A stretch of 64,000 nucleotides of DNA from Hyaloscypha bicolor E. Taxonomy: Eukaryota; Ascomycota; Leotiomycetes; Helotiales; Hyaloscyphaceae. Under the pieces are notes generated by a model. It was not told the origin of the DNA and did not search any database. It saw only the letters and a list, made by a program, of their open reading frames with translations. A program made the translations under genes and the position numbers. This document shows, one piece after another, positions 14,228-26,269 of the stretch (position 1 is its first letter; every line of letters starts with the position of its first letter). Location: the NCBI RefSeq assembly GCF_002865645.1, contig NW_020194691.1:806001-870000 (forward strand). The letters are read 5' to 3'.

Positions 14228-14702
14228 ATATATATATCTCTCTCTCTTCTTATCCTTTATAATTAACTAAACTACCCTAATACTTGCTATTACTAGTATT
14301 AAATAAGTGGAGTTAGATAGCTCGCCGACCCGTAAGAGGAGTAGAAGACTTTAATTATATAAGTCGAGTTTATCTAATAGATTTGAATACTAATATCTTA
14401 TATTTAAAGATTTATTAGAATTAAAACTTAAAGGCTATAAGTATTCTTAAAATAGCTTTAAGATATTAGATAAGATTTTAGATAATCTCTAAGGGGAAAG
14501 TAACTAGCTAGCTAGCTCTAGATTATAGCTTACTTAGTTCCTAGAATTCTTTAGAATATATAACTAATTATACTACTAAAAGCTAGAATTTATTTAAATA
14601 AAGAATTTTCCCGAAAATATAATATTCTAGCTATATTAATATCCTTATAATAGAGAAGAAATTGTTATATAGGTCTGAAAGGTACTTAATATAGATATAA
14701 TA
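14228..14702. other. Spacer with short AT/TC microsatellite
   Basis: Begins with a TATATA-CTCTCTCT tract (about 14,228-14,252) and then moderately RIP-mutated DNA that keeps some CpG and CpA (about 14,280-14,350). No frame was followed. Confidence 0.4.
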
Positions 14703-16060
14703 TACTAGTAAGAGTTAATACTAAAATAAGCCTTATATAACTCTTAAATTTTATATTTAATTAAGAATTATAGCCTAGTAATTAATACTATAGCAGAAGA
14801 TAATTTTCAAAATCAAGCTTATCTAGATTATATAACTTTTAATTTCTATTTTAATAAAGTAATAATATTTAACTCGGTAACTAATATTATAGCAGATAAA
14901 ACCTTTAATATTATTTATAACCCGGTTTACCCGGATTCTATAACTTGTAATTCCTATTTTAATAGGCTAATAGCTCTTAATACTATAATAGATAGTATTA
15001 TAGCAAGTACTAATTTTAATATTATTTCAAGTTAAGTTTGCTTTTATAATTCTTATTTTGAACTAATAATACTTAATACCGAGGCAGATAATAAAGTTTT
15101 CCCTAAATATGTAATATATAACTCTAATAATAATAAACTATTAATATTTAATAAAGTTTTCCCTAATTATATAGTATATAACTCTAATAGTAATAATCTA
15201 TTAATACTTAATAAAGTTTTTCCTAAATATATAACATATAATTCTAATAATAATAAACTATTAATACTTAACTTAGTAACTAGTACTATAGTAAATAATA
15301 CCTTTAATATTTAAAATCTAATCTTCTCTAATTATTTCTATTTTAATAAACTAATTACCCGAGAGTTTTAGAAGTAGAAAGAGAGTTAAAATAAGAAGAT
15401 ACTTCTAGTATACTAGAAATATAAAGAAAAAGACTAGAAGAATATAGTAAAGTCTTTTAAGAAAATAAAAACTTATAGTAGTAATATACGGAAGTTAATA
15501 TTATAGAGAGCTAATAATAAGATTAGTCTAATTCTATATTAGGAAGCTAAATATAAGAGCTAATCTTTAATAATATAATAGATTAAAGCCTTAGGTAAGG
15601 CAGCTATAGCTAACCAAGAAGATAAAACTAATTATCTATAAGATTTAGTATTATTTCATATACTAAGAAATATAGTCCGGATTAACTATAATAAACTTTA
15701 GGCCCGGATATTAGAATCTATAAAAAATTACGAGAGTAAAAGAAAATAGTTCTTATATAAAGTAAAGTATATATAGAATAATAGTATTTCGGTTCTATTT
15801 CTATATATTTCTCTATATTAATATAAGTTACTTAAAGTTATTCTAATATAAATATATATTTATTTAAGTATAGTTTCTATAAATAAAATAATACTAATAA
15901 GTAATATATTTAAGATATTAGATACTAAATAGAACTAACTATATAAGTAAACTACTATAAATAGTATAATAAGTTTATGAAAACAAACTAGCTATAGTAT
16001 TAATTAATTTTTAGGCCCTAGAAATAAGCAAGTATTTATAACAGAAATTAATTAATTTCC
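14703..16060 (+). pseudogene. RIP-inactivated gene with Asn/Ile-rich internal repeats
   Basis: One + strand frame is readable from about 14,703 to 16,060. It includes two unusually long stop-free runs, about 97 codons (14,745-15,035) and 91 codons (15,039-15,311), with no ATG. The first part carries degenerate blocks of roughly 40 residues built around 'FNxYFNxxIxxN' and 'NIIADKTFNII'; then come three 20-residue units (60 bp) of the type 'SNNNKLLI-NKVFP-Y'. After the repeats the frame becomes Lys/Glu-rich and helical ('ALGKAAIANQEDKTNYL' near 15,600). The repeats stayed open because they contain almost no Gln or Trp codons, so RIP made few stops. I do not recognise the repeat family. Confidence 0.5.
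15090..15280 (+). repeat. 60-bp tandem repeat, three copies (20 residues each)
   Basis: Three consecutive 60-bp units with starts near 15,090, 15,150 and 15,210 share TAATAAAGTTTTCCCTAA and a TATATAAC-CTAATAATAATAA core. The unit is a multiple of three and remains in the frame of the surrounding fossil gene. Confidence 0.75.
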
Positions 16061-19000
16061 TATAACGAAATATATAGTTCAAAAAAAATTTAAAAAATAA
16101 ATAGTAAATAGCTATATTTTTATTTCATTTCTTTAGACTAAATTTTATAGAATAACTCTAGAATAAATATTAAGTACTTTAAACTCTGGTATAAATTCTA
16201 AAACAAGAAAAATAATTTCTTATTTACTTGTAATAATTAAGTTAAAGGCTTATAGAAATATAAAAGAGGAATCCAGTTAGCTACTATTAGTATTAGCTTA
16301 GAATTATCTTTATAAGATATATAGAGATTAATTATTAGAAAACCTAAATAACTTATATTAAATTAGCTTATTATATTACTTTCCTATAAGTATAGTATTA
16401 ATAGAACTAAAGTAAGGCAATTTCCGGATTAATATTTTATAAGAGAATCTAGATAATATAATTACAGGTATAGATAATATATATAATATATAAAAAGAAA
16501 AAATATTTAAGATTCTTCTTACTTTAATAAGGGCCTAAATATTAAGTTGTTTTCTATTAGTAGTTTATACTAGTTTTATAAGATTTTAGGAGATAATTAT
16601 TAGTTAATAATCTCTAAGCTTCTCTTTTTTTTCTAAGTACTCTTCTTATAATCTTATTAATATTATAGTCTTATAGATATCTAAGATATTGAGGCCAAAG
16701 CTAACTCCGTTCTTTTCTCGAGATCTTTAAGGTATCTTTTAAGCTTCTTACCTATTCTTTAGATTAGTTACTAGATCTCTATAAAATTTGCGAAATTATT
16801 TATAGTAGTTCTTTTAGGTAATTCTATTCTAAATTCTTCTATACTTAATTAAATTCAAGATCTTAGTCTAATCTTTATTTGGATTTATAGAGCTACTAAA
16901 AGTACTAATAATACTATAACTAGTACTATATCTTAATATTATAGCTTTTAAGTTTAAGCTTTATCTAGATATTTGAAATATTTTATAATTAAGCCTTATT
17001 ATAAAGCTTCTTATAGTAAAAAAGTATTAGTATTCAAGTTAGATACCTTATTTATAGACAGTTTATAGAATATCTATAAAAAAGTCTAAAAAACAAGAAT
17101 TTTACTTGGAAATCTTTAATATAAAACTAGAATATAGAACTAGATATAGAGCCAGATATAAAGCTAGATATAAAGATAGAATATAGAATTAGGATATAAA
17201 ACTAGAATATAGAACCAGAATATAAAATTAGGATATAGAGATATAGATTATATAATAGGAAATAGGCTTTACTAGTTATTATATAATATAAATAAATATA
17301 AGTAAAAAAGCTTAATTTAATAACCTATATTTACTAAGCTAATCTAATATTCAAATATCTCTATATTAAAGTCAGTAAATACTAATAATAATAGGTGATA
17401 TATTAGAATACTTAACTATTCTATAGGGCTATAGAGGCTTTAGTAGTTAGTTTATTATTTCCGAAATATTCTATTACCTAAAGTAATTTATATTTTATAA
17501 TATAAAATAGTTTTAGTATAAAGTACAAATAAATTTCCTATAAAATAGAATAATTAAGTATAAATATATAAATTTTACTAAACTATCTCAAAATATTATT
17601 TTATTAATTTAATTTTATACTACTATTATATCTTTATCTCCTATTTTTATTATATTCTTATACTTTCTATATTTGAAAGAGTAGCTATATTACTATTTAA
17701 TCTCTAATCTCGGTTATTTTATAGCTTCTAAAAACTATTTAGAAATCAGACAAATCAAATCTATTTCCTAATATTTAAATATATTAATAATCTTCCTGAA
17801 TTCCTCGACTTTCTACTCGGCAGAATTTATATGACTGACTATAATATTTATTATTACCTAATATTTTTATATTAATATATCTGCTCTCTTTTATAGCTTA
17901 TTAATTCTTTACTTAGCAAGATACTTATAAGCTACTATTATACTAATTACTACTTAATACCCCTATATTAAATCTTCCCTTTCTTTCTTTAGCTTATTAA
18001 TTCTTATTCTAGCCAAATTATTCCAATTAATTATAACCTGGATTTATTTTGTAATCTCTACTTTTTTTCTCTTAAGGTTCTTAATCTTATCTTTATTCTC
18101 AGAAGTATAATACTTGTATTCTTTAAAGGCCGACTAGTATTCAGAAGTTATTTCCTAGAATTTCTTAAGCTTCTTATATAGCAAGCCGAATTTAGTTATT
18201 ATTTTATATATCTTTATAACTTTCCTTTTATACTAAATATATAGTTTTTTATAAGTATTAGAGTATCTTTATTAAACTTATTATTTCTATTTAAGGTCCT
18301 ATAAAGTAAAAAAGGTAATAAATTATATTTTAAACAAGTTTTAGTAAAATACTTTAATAGACTTACTTATTATTAGAAGTTACTTAGTTATAGTATTAAA
18401 GTTTTAGTTACTAAGTAGCTAAGGTTATATTCTGGTACTCTTATAAGAATTAGAAGGTAATATTTAACTACTAGTATTAATATATTCGAGGCAGTTAGCC
18501 TATAAGTATTAAATAAAAGCGCTTTTAGAAAATTATATATACTTATACTTACTTAAATAATATATTGAGATACTATATTATAATTTAATAATTATTCTTA
18601 TAGTAGAGATTAACTGGTTTTTATATTCTTTACTTATATTTATTATTTTATAGATATTAGGCTTTTATTCTTAAAATAGTAAAGGAAATATATAATTAAA
18701 TAGAATTAGCTAGTAAATTAGTAATTCGAAAATGTTCTTAAAATATTCTTAAGTAGTATTCGGATATTTTAATATATAGAAGCTATTTTCTTATTAGTAT
18801 CTTTAGTTAGATATAGTATAAGCCTAAATAATTCTATAGCCTAGTACTAATTATAGCTATTTGTTACTAGATATCCTAGATAGAACCTTAAAATACTATA
18901 GTTAGCCTAATATAATATTCCAGAAATATTATAGTATTTTTCTGAGGCTGTTTTTAGATATTATTTCCAAATACTTAGTTAATAAATATAGGGTAATAAT

Positions 19001-19199
19001 TCTATAAACTTCTAGTATTAAATATAACCGTTTTTGGCTTCCTTAGAAAAGAATTAGGCTCCCTAATCTTTATAATAATTCTTTAAAAATATAACCTATA
19101 TATTAATATTATTATTATATTATTATTTTTAATATATATTTTTAATCTTAATAATATCTAATATATAAGTACTTTATTTTTAGTATTTAATTACTAAAA
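16061..19199. other. AT-rich RIP-mutated DNA with one minisatellite
   Basis: No convincing frame was followed. It contains the 12-13 bp minisatellite at 17,119-17,246, annotated separately. By analogy with the 44.4 kb and 52.8 kb arrays, that repeat may mark an intergenic spacer. Confidence 0.4.
17119..17246. repeat. Minisatellite, about ten copies of a 12-13 bp unit
   Basis: About ten imperfect head-to-tail copies of (A)ATATAGAACTAG and variants (AATATAAAACTAG, ATATAGAGCCAG, GATATAAAACTAG). It is the longest member of a family that recurs at five places in the window. Confidence 0.75.
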
Positions 19200-20190
19200 A
19201 GCTATACTAAGACAAAGAATTCCTATAGAAGCTTATTATATACTATAACTTATAGTACTATTTTTAACTACTAGTAATAGAGGCAAATAACGAGATATCT
19301 GAGAACTAGAATATATTATATAAGGCTATAAAAGAAATAGTAAGCTGGCTTAAGAAAAAAAACCGGAAAAGAATATAGGATTTCGAAAAGAAAATTAGTA
19401 AATAACTTATATATTTGAATTTAACGAGCGAGTTAGTATAAGTAAATCGACTATAATAACGGGAGAAATAAGACTTTTATATCGAAATTAAGCTAGTTAA
19501 TATTAAGAAACTAGTACTTATTATTCCGCAAATAGTTATAAGCTAGTTTATATTAAAATATTTAATTAACTTCTATTATTTAGGTATAATATATTCTACT
19601 AAATAAGATTAATCTAAGCTACTATATTATATTACTTCTATTTATAGTAAAGAATAACTTATACTTAATAGAACTAGAAGAATTGAATTATAATATTTAT
19701 TATATTCCAGAATTCTTAAGATAGACTATTAAAACTCCTAATAATATATAGACTAAACTATAGTTCAGAAGTTGAAACTAAATCCTCTCTTTTTTAAAGA
19801 CTTCCTGAACTAGAAAGCTTAGAATATTTTCTTATATATTTCTAATTATTAAATTTCTCAAATATTTTCTTATTCTAGTTATAAACCGGTTTTAATAGAA
19901 AACGCTTTAGAAGGCTATCTATAGCTAATATAAGGTAGTAAACTTAATTATACTATAGTAACTAAGTACTTATTTATACCTATAATAGATCTTCTAAATC
20001 TATAAAGTACTAATTATATAACTAATGAAATTAGTCTAAACTTTAAAGATTAATTTACCTTATTTAAGAGTAGAATTGGCAGGCTTAAAGTAATTATTTA
20101 GAACCTTTAGAATAAGTAAGTATTCTACTTAAGTAAAGACTTATAAATTATTACTAATAGAATACTACTAGATTATAAAAGAAAATAAAG
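19200..20190 (+). pseudogene. RIP-inactivated gene, family not recognised
   Basis: A single + strand frame of about 330 codons without frameshift. The N-terminal part (19,280-19,500) is charged and helical, with 'SWLKKKNRKRI' and 'FEKKISK'. A later stretch (19,880-20,100) is protein-like and stop-poor ('SYKPVLIENALEGYL', 'FKSRIGRLKVII'). Stops are all TAA/TAG. Start and end are not defined. The charged first part could suit a nucleic-acid-binding or Gag-like protein, but no motif supports this. Confidence 0.45.
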
Positions 20191-22720
20191 TAATATTTAT
20201 TTTTTATATTTGGGATAATATTAACTTTAAAGATAGTTTTTTTACGAATATAGAGACCTATATAAAAAAATTAGTAATATAGATAAAGAAATCCAAAGAT
20301 ATTATAAATAGTCTAGTAGCGGATTTGAAAAAGACTATTAAGTTAATAGTATTAAAATAGGCTATATTTTAAGTATTTCGGATCTAGAAAGTCATATTTA
20401 TAAGAAATAATTATTAAATTTAGTAAGCTTATATTATTTATATTAGGTTATAGTAAATAATTAATAATTTTAAACTCTTTAAATTAATAAGTACCTTACT
20501 TAAATTAAATCCAGCCTACTTAGTAAGTTCTAGAAATAATATTAGAATACTTATATATTTCCTAAAAAGCAAACCAGGCTTAATTTGCCTTTATTTCTTT
20601 AAGATAATATTTCTCGAGTATATTCTATATTAGTATTATAGTATTATATATCTCTTATAGCAGATTTATTATTCGAATAGAATTTTACTAATATCTTGTA
20701 ATATAGTATTCTAGTTATAAATTCTCTATAATAATTCTCTCTAGTATTTCTAGCTACTATTACTTTTGAAATTCCTCGACTTTTTTAAGTAGGTTATTAA
20801 TAGAGAAGTTTACTAGCTCTTGTAAATTAAATTACTAGTTAGAAGCTAGGGCGGCTTCTTAACTAGAGGTAGTATTTATATTATATAGCTTTAGTAAAAT
20901 AAAAACTATAATTATAGGATATTTATATAGTATATAAGTAAAGACTCAAATATTTAAATTTACTAGTATTCTTACTCTAAAACAGAACCTTTAAAGCCTA
21001 TTTAGGCTTTATCTAAATATAGTTTTCTATTAACCTCTAGTTTAGCTCGGAGCCTTTCTTTAAATATATAAAAACAATTTTAATTTTATTAATATTTCTA
21101 GATCTGAATTTACTCTTGTTTTAATTTCTTAAAACTACTAACTTTAAAGATAAAATTAATTAATATAATTTTCGGATTTATTTTTATATTAAAGAAAGGC
21201 AAAAGTAAACTTTATTATAAAAAAAACTACTAGATTTACTCTAATAATAATAAGGGAAACAAGAGACTTATATAGAAAGGAAGCCGGAAAAGAGAGAAGT
21301 AGTTCTTTTTTATTTATAATATATTAGTCTCAATACTTTACTACTATTACTATTAAAATAGTTACTACTATATATTTATTTAGGCTAGAGGAACTTCTAA
21401 TATAAATTGAATTAGAAGGAAATCCAGAAATAGAGAGTAATTTTTCTAGTAATATAGGCAAGAAAGAATTATAACTAAAATAGGCTTTATTAATATATAT
21501 ATTTAATATAAACTATTATTAATAATAGTCTTATAAATCTGAATTAATAGATATCTTATATTTTATATAGACTAAATACTATATAATTAATATAATATAA
21601 AACCCAACTTATACTATTATTTATTAAAGTCAGAAATATAAAATACTATTACTTATTATAGTTAATTAAAACGGAATACTATCTTTATAAATTAATTCTT
21701 AGCTTTATTAAAGAGGGGAAATATAGTAACCCGTATTAATTTTATAACTATTAACCTTTATATCCGATATAGCCGGTTAATAATAGCTTATTTAAATATA
21801 AAAATAAAAAATAGCAAGCTTTAGAAACAGCTCTAAAATAGTAATATAATAGTAATTTGAATAATAAAAATAAGTAGAGTAATAGGAAGTTTTAGTAATC
21901 CCGTATTTCTAGAAGATCCCGAGTTTGTAAATATTAGTAAAGCGAGTAGTACGGGCCCTATAGATAGTTAATCTATTAGGCCCTTTATAATTATATTAAA
22001 ATTCCGAGCCAAAGTAACCTAGTAAGGAAAGCTATAGTAATATTAGGCGAATAGAAAGTTGTTTATAAAGAAGAGGCTTTAGTTAGATGAGATTAATTAG
22101 TAAAAGAAGTCGGGTTAAGCAGATTATTTAATTTGGATACTTTAGGTACTATAGAAATATTACTAAGCTAGATAATACCAGATCCGGACAAGTTACTAAT
22201 CTGGATTTGAATAATTGCCATTTCTTTAATAAAAGGGCTATTTATTACTATAGAGAGGCCTGAGAAGATAGTAGCTAGTTAGGCTATAATAGTATTCCAG
22301 AAATGCATTTCTGGGCCTATTCTATTATAAGCCAGGCTTAGGCCAAGTAAGAAAACTACTATAGAGAGAATAGAAATATATATAGCTATAGTTAAAGATA
22401 TAACTTAGAAAGTTCTTTATTTCTAGCTTAAAAAGAAAAGCAAGTTATATCTTAAGCCAAAAAGTAAAATATTCTATTATTAGAGTAAATAGAGGTATCT
22501 AAAAAATAACCCGATTAATTAGTATATATACTTTTAGTACTACTTAAGTTTCTACTAAATAAAAGAGAACCGGAAATAGTACCCTAAAGAATTTATATGC
22601 TTTTAATATTTGGCAGGGCCTATTATAGCTCTATAAAGTATAAGGACCGGAGTTGGCTCCTAAAATAAATAGTACCTTAAATAGTTCCCGGATAAACTAT
22701 ATAAAAAATAGTCTTTCTCT
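20191..22720. other. AT-rich RIP-mutated DNA, no gene resolved
   Basis: No convincing frame was followed. The distal part (about 21,900-22,650) keeps more C/G in CC, GG and CT contexts and reads as less A/T-saturated, but it remains stop-rich. Confidence 0.4.
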
Positions 22721-22911
22721 AATAAATAGATAATGCACGTAAAGATCGCAGAGTAGGGAGTTGCATCGAATAGTAAAAGAGTTAATTAAACTAGCTAGAA
22801 AAGAGCTTGAGTGAAGTGTGAAGCTTCAGGAAGTGAGTATACAGATCCTGACTAAGCAGAGCAATTGCGCTAGCCCCAATTCAGTAATTCTCACTGCAAT
22901 AATAAATAGAT
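22721..22911. mobile_element. Putative 169-bp insertion flanked by 11-bp direct repeats, RIP-free
   Basis: AATAAATAGAT occurs at 22,721-22,731 and again at 22,901-22,911. The 169 bp between them (22,732-22,900) abruptly contain many CpA, TpG and CpG dinucleotides, unlike both flanks. This is what a short element inserted after RIP, or too short to be a RIP target, would look like, with the 11-mer as target duplication. Ends are AATGCA and TGCAAT, a weak inverted similarity. No coding potential and no clear Pol III boxes were seen. Alternatives: a regulatory region that escaped RIP with a chance AT-rich repeat. Confidence 0.4.
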
Positions 22912-22919
22912 CTAGAATC

Positions 22920-22987
22920 AAGTTATAACCTAAATTAAGTTATAACCTAAATCAAGTCAGAACCTGAATTAAGTTATAACCTAAATC
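22920..22987. repeat. Four tandem copies of a 17-bp unit
   Basis: Four consecutive 17-mers of the form AAGTTATAACCTAAATT/C; the third copy is AAGTCAGAACCTGAATT. The third keeps CpA and TpG where the others have TpA, so it shows the less-mutated state inside the array. Lies about 110 bp upstream of the inferred start of the next fossil gene. Confidence 0.8.
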
Positions 22988-23013
22988 TAAAAAGTACTTA
23001 AGTATTTAAATAC

Positions 23014-23027
23014 TCTTATATAAATAA
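23014..23027 (+). promoter_or_regulatory. Possible TATA element
   Basis: CTTATATAAATAAG lies about 75-85 bp before the inferred start at 23,100, in the spacer downstream of the 17-bp repeats. In such AT-rich DNA the match has little weight by itself. Confidence 0.2.
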
Positions 23028-23099
23028 GTAATCTTCTAAAACTAATTAGATCTTTAGTAAACCTATAACTTTAAGTAAACCTTTATTTTATCTCGGAAA

Positions 23100-24660
23100 A
23101 TAGCTATAATAGAGACAAATATAAGTAATAATCTAGAAGTAAATAGTAATAAGTAAGGAAAAATAAAAGTCAAAAATAGTTTAGTTACTTTATAAATAAC
23201 TCTAATAGTTAAGAATAGTAGAGTTAATACTAATAAAGCCAGGCAGGCAGTAGTAGTAGTAGTAGTAATAATAGTAGAGACTTTAGTAAACGGCCAGAAT
23301 TTAATAGAAATAGTAAATAATAGTAGTAATAAATCTAATAGTAATTTAAGTAATTATAAGACTAATAGTAATAGAGATATTATTTCTATTTTTCCTAAAA
23401 ATGAAATAAATAATATAATAGGAAATAACGGGATATTATAGCTAAGTAAACTTATTAATAGAATATATTAAGAAGCTATACTATATTTAGTAAAGCTTAT
23501 AATTAATTCTATTAACCTAACTGCCCTAAATATATTAAAGGCTTTAAATAATAAGATTAAGTAATAAAATAAGAAAGAGGAAAACCTACTAGATAAATAG
23601 ATTATTAATATTCTATTTTTTATATTAAACTTCGAGATAGCTAAGCCCTATATAGACTATTTTTTAAAGAAAGGTAAAGGCGAGCTTACTAATAAGAAGT
23701 TAGTAAAGAAACTTAATAAGATAAATACTATTTTATAAAAGATAAATACTAAATATTATTATTTCCAGAATTGGGTTATAATTTCCCTAAGTAAAGAAAG
23801 TATAATAAAGGCTTAAGTAGTTAAAAAAGGGGTAGAGAAAATATTAACTAAAAGAAAGGCAAAGAAGAAAGCTAAGAAGAAGGCAGAAAAGGTAATAGTA
23901 GATAAGGCAGTAGCTAATAAGGCAGCAATTAATAAGGTAATAGCTAATAAGGCAGTAGTAAATAAGGCAATAGCTAATAAAGCGGCAATTAATAAGGTAA
24001 TAGCTAATAAGGCAGTAGCTAATAAGGCAGTAGTTAATAAGGCAGTAGCTAATAAAGCGGCAGTTAATAAGGCAGTAGTAAATAAGGCGGTAGTAGATAA
24101 GGCAGTAGTTAATAAAGTATTAGCTAATAAGGTAGTAGTAAGGAAGTTTGGAAATATAGAGTTTTCCTAAATAATATATCTCCTTCTTACTAAAGAGCAG
24201 ATTATTACTAGTTAATAGAGGATAAAGAATAATATTTCGGGATTTCTCTATTATATAGAGCTTCTATATACTAATTTCAAAAACCCAAACTTCGAATTCC
24301 GAGATAATATTAATATAATTAAGCTATAGAAGTACTTTATAATACCGGAAATAAAGTTAATAGATAAAATAAATAAAAAGAGCTAACTAGTAAAAGTATA
24401 GTATAAGGTAAATAAAAAGGATTTCAAAGAATTTAAATTTTATATTATAGGAAAAAGGGAAAGATTAGACCTAAAAATAAGAACTAAGCCTATATATCCC
24501 GAAATACTTTATAGTATTATAATAATAGATAGATTTACTATCCTAAATAAAATAGAACTTTTAAATATAGTTAGAAAAAAGGCTAAAAAAGGCTATATTT
24601 ATAGGTACTATAAAAAGAAAGAAATTACTTTATTATAGGATATTAAGCCGAATTTGTAAA
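23100..24660 (+). pseudogene. RIP-inactivated lysine-rich gene, 5' part, split by a retrotransposon
   Basis: A + strand frame starts at an ATA at 23,100 in the context GGAAAATAGCT, which would be an ATG start before RIP, and runs without frameshift to 24,660. Segment 23,850-23,890 encodes a Lys/Ala cluster ('KRKAKKKAKKKAEK'), followed by 16 pentapeptide repeats (23,901-24,140) and a further charged region. A stop-free run of 117 codons spans 23,817-24,167. The frame is broken at 24,666 by the left LTR of a chromovirus and resumes, in phase, at 31,643. Total length would be about 620 residues. The composition suggests a basic, disordered, possibly nucleic-acid-binding protein; the family is not recognised. 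Confidence 0.55.
23901..24140 (+). repeat. Sixteen 15-bp repeats encoding a pentapeptide (NKAVA type)
   Basis: Sixteen uninterrupted 15-bp units of the type AATAAGGCAGTAGCT, from 23,901 (GAT AAG GCA GTA GCT) to 24,140, in frame with the surrounding fossil gene. Units read NKAVA, NKAAI, NKVIA, NKAVV and similar; GCA/GTA alternation between units is explained by C-to-T at CpA. Confidence 0.85.
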
Positions 24661-24665
24661 CTATA
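24661..24665. repeat. Target-site duplication (left), CTATA
   Basis: CTATA directly precedes the left LTR and is repeated directly after the right LTR at 31,638-31,642. Five bp is the usual size for Ty3/Gypsy elements. The left copy ends on a codon boundary of the interrupted gene. Confidence 0.85.
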
Positions 24666-24968
24666 TATAATAGGTATATATAATAGTATATAGATAAGTA
24701 TCAGATATTATAAATCTAGTTTCCTATTTTGGATATAGCTTATAATCGGAATTATATAAATTATATAGAATTTCCTAATTAAGTAAAGGGCTTTATATGC
24801 CTGGCTAAGTACTAGGGAATATATAGGGAGATACTTCTAGCTTTGGAAGAAGCATTAATTAGTCTCTTATTAGAATTAATTCTTGGAATTAGTTATACTT
24901 ATAAATATTACTTTATAGCTTACTTATCTTAACTACTTATATATTACCCTGCTATTATATACCTTATA
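24666..24968 (+). repeat. Left LTR of the chromovirus
   Basis: 303 bp, aligned by eye without gaps to the right LTR. About 39 positions differ, all of them transitions. In all but about three the left copy has T or A where the right copy has C or G, so this copy is the more heavily RIP-mutated. The sequence following it (24,969 on) begins TTCTAATTAATTCAACC; I cannot match a tRNA primer site. Confidence 0.93.
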
Positions 24969-25049
24969 TTCTAATTAATTCAACCTTCGGAAAGCAGTTT
25001 ATTATAAGGTAATTAAGCCATTAATAGACAAAACTACTAATAGCTAGAA

Positions 25050-26260
25050 TATTAACTAGAAGAAGTGCCTCTACTATTACTAGGGTAACCTAGTCAGGCA
25101 CCCAGGGAAGCACCCAGTTAGCTACTCTAGCTATTGCCTAATTAAGAAAAGAGAGTAAAACTCAGATATCCCTAGAACTAGCTAGTAGAATAATAATAAC
25201 GGAAAAGCTAGTAGCGGCTTATTATTATATTACTAAGTTAGAAGCAGAGATATAATAGAGGAAGAATCTAGAGAATCTAGAAACTCAGATTTACTATCTT
25301 AAGAATATTCAGGTACCTATTATAGAATCTATTATACTACTAGTAGTATATTTGGTTTATAGGGCTCTAAAAACCCGAGAATTACTAACTTGTAAGAGAA
25401 AGAGTATTAAGGAAGCCTAGAACTTCTTTTACTAGATAAAGCTAAAATAGTATAAAGATAGCGGAATTATCTAGGCTATAGATATAGTAAAGGTTATATA
25501 TTATACTTCCTGCTTTAAGGATATAGCCAGAAATATCTGGAAGTATAGAAAGTAATTAGTAGGCATTAATATTATAGATTAGAAGACTTTTATTAAGTTT
25601 ATAAAGAATTCTATCTTAAATCTGGAAAACTATAATAATAATACCTTTACTAAGTTTAAGGATACAAAATAGTAGCTAGATTAGAGTATCTAAAGCTTTA
25701 TATTCTACTTGGATAGCTTATTAAATAACTTGGGATATATAGATTTACTATAAGAGCAGAATAACTTATTTAGTAGCTTAAGGCAGGAGATTCGGGACGA
25801 GATTAATTACTAAGGAAATACTCTATAAGAAAGAAAGAAGCTTATTTCTATAGCTATAAGAGTCAAGAATAACTTAAACTAGTTTACTTAATATAAATGC
25901 AATAATAAGCTAATAGGTTAATAAAAGAAAGGAAATTAGAGAAAGAAAAAAGAAAATAATAAAGGGAAATAGAAGAGAAGTATATTCCCGTTATAAGGTT
26001 TATATAATTAGGGTAGTAAAAGTATAGTAATAGAGTCTAATATAGTATTTATATCGGGATTTATAAAACCGGATATAACTTACTTTACTTACTAGAAAAA
26101 GGATTACTATACTATTACCTACCTAAATTAGGGAAAACCGACTTGCTATAACTATAATAAATCTAGCTATAAGATATATAAGTGCCCAGAATTAAAAAAG
26201 CCGAGAAACGGGCATATCCTATAATAGTTATACTTATTTATATTATAGAGGGCAAGGCCC
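25050..26260 (+). pseudogene. gag: Chromovirus gag relic with CCHC zinc knuckle
   Basis: The frame encodes a structural capsid protein relic: charged helical N-terminal region, a capsid-like middle (about 25,400-25,900), a Lys-rich segment (25,915-25,990) and a zinc knuckle near the end. The knuckle occupies 26,144-26,185: first and last Cys (TGC) survive 13 codons apart, while the second Cys and the His positions both read TAT, the expected RIP products of TGT and CAT. Spacing is exactly CX2CX4HX4C. Many in-frame TAA/TAG. The exact start is not visible. Confidence 0.8.
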
Positions 26261-26269
26261 CTAAAATAA

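Noticed and set aside
22690..23100. Possible LTR of a second retrotransposon before the lysine-rich gene
   Set aside because: No second copy of this sequence was found downstream, and there is no target duplication around 22.7-23.1 kb and the gene as a unit. It fits a promoter region with a small insert better.
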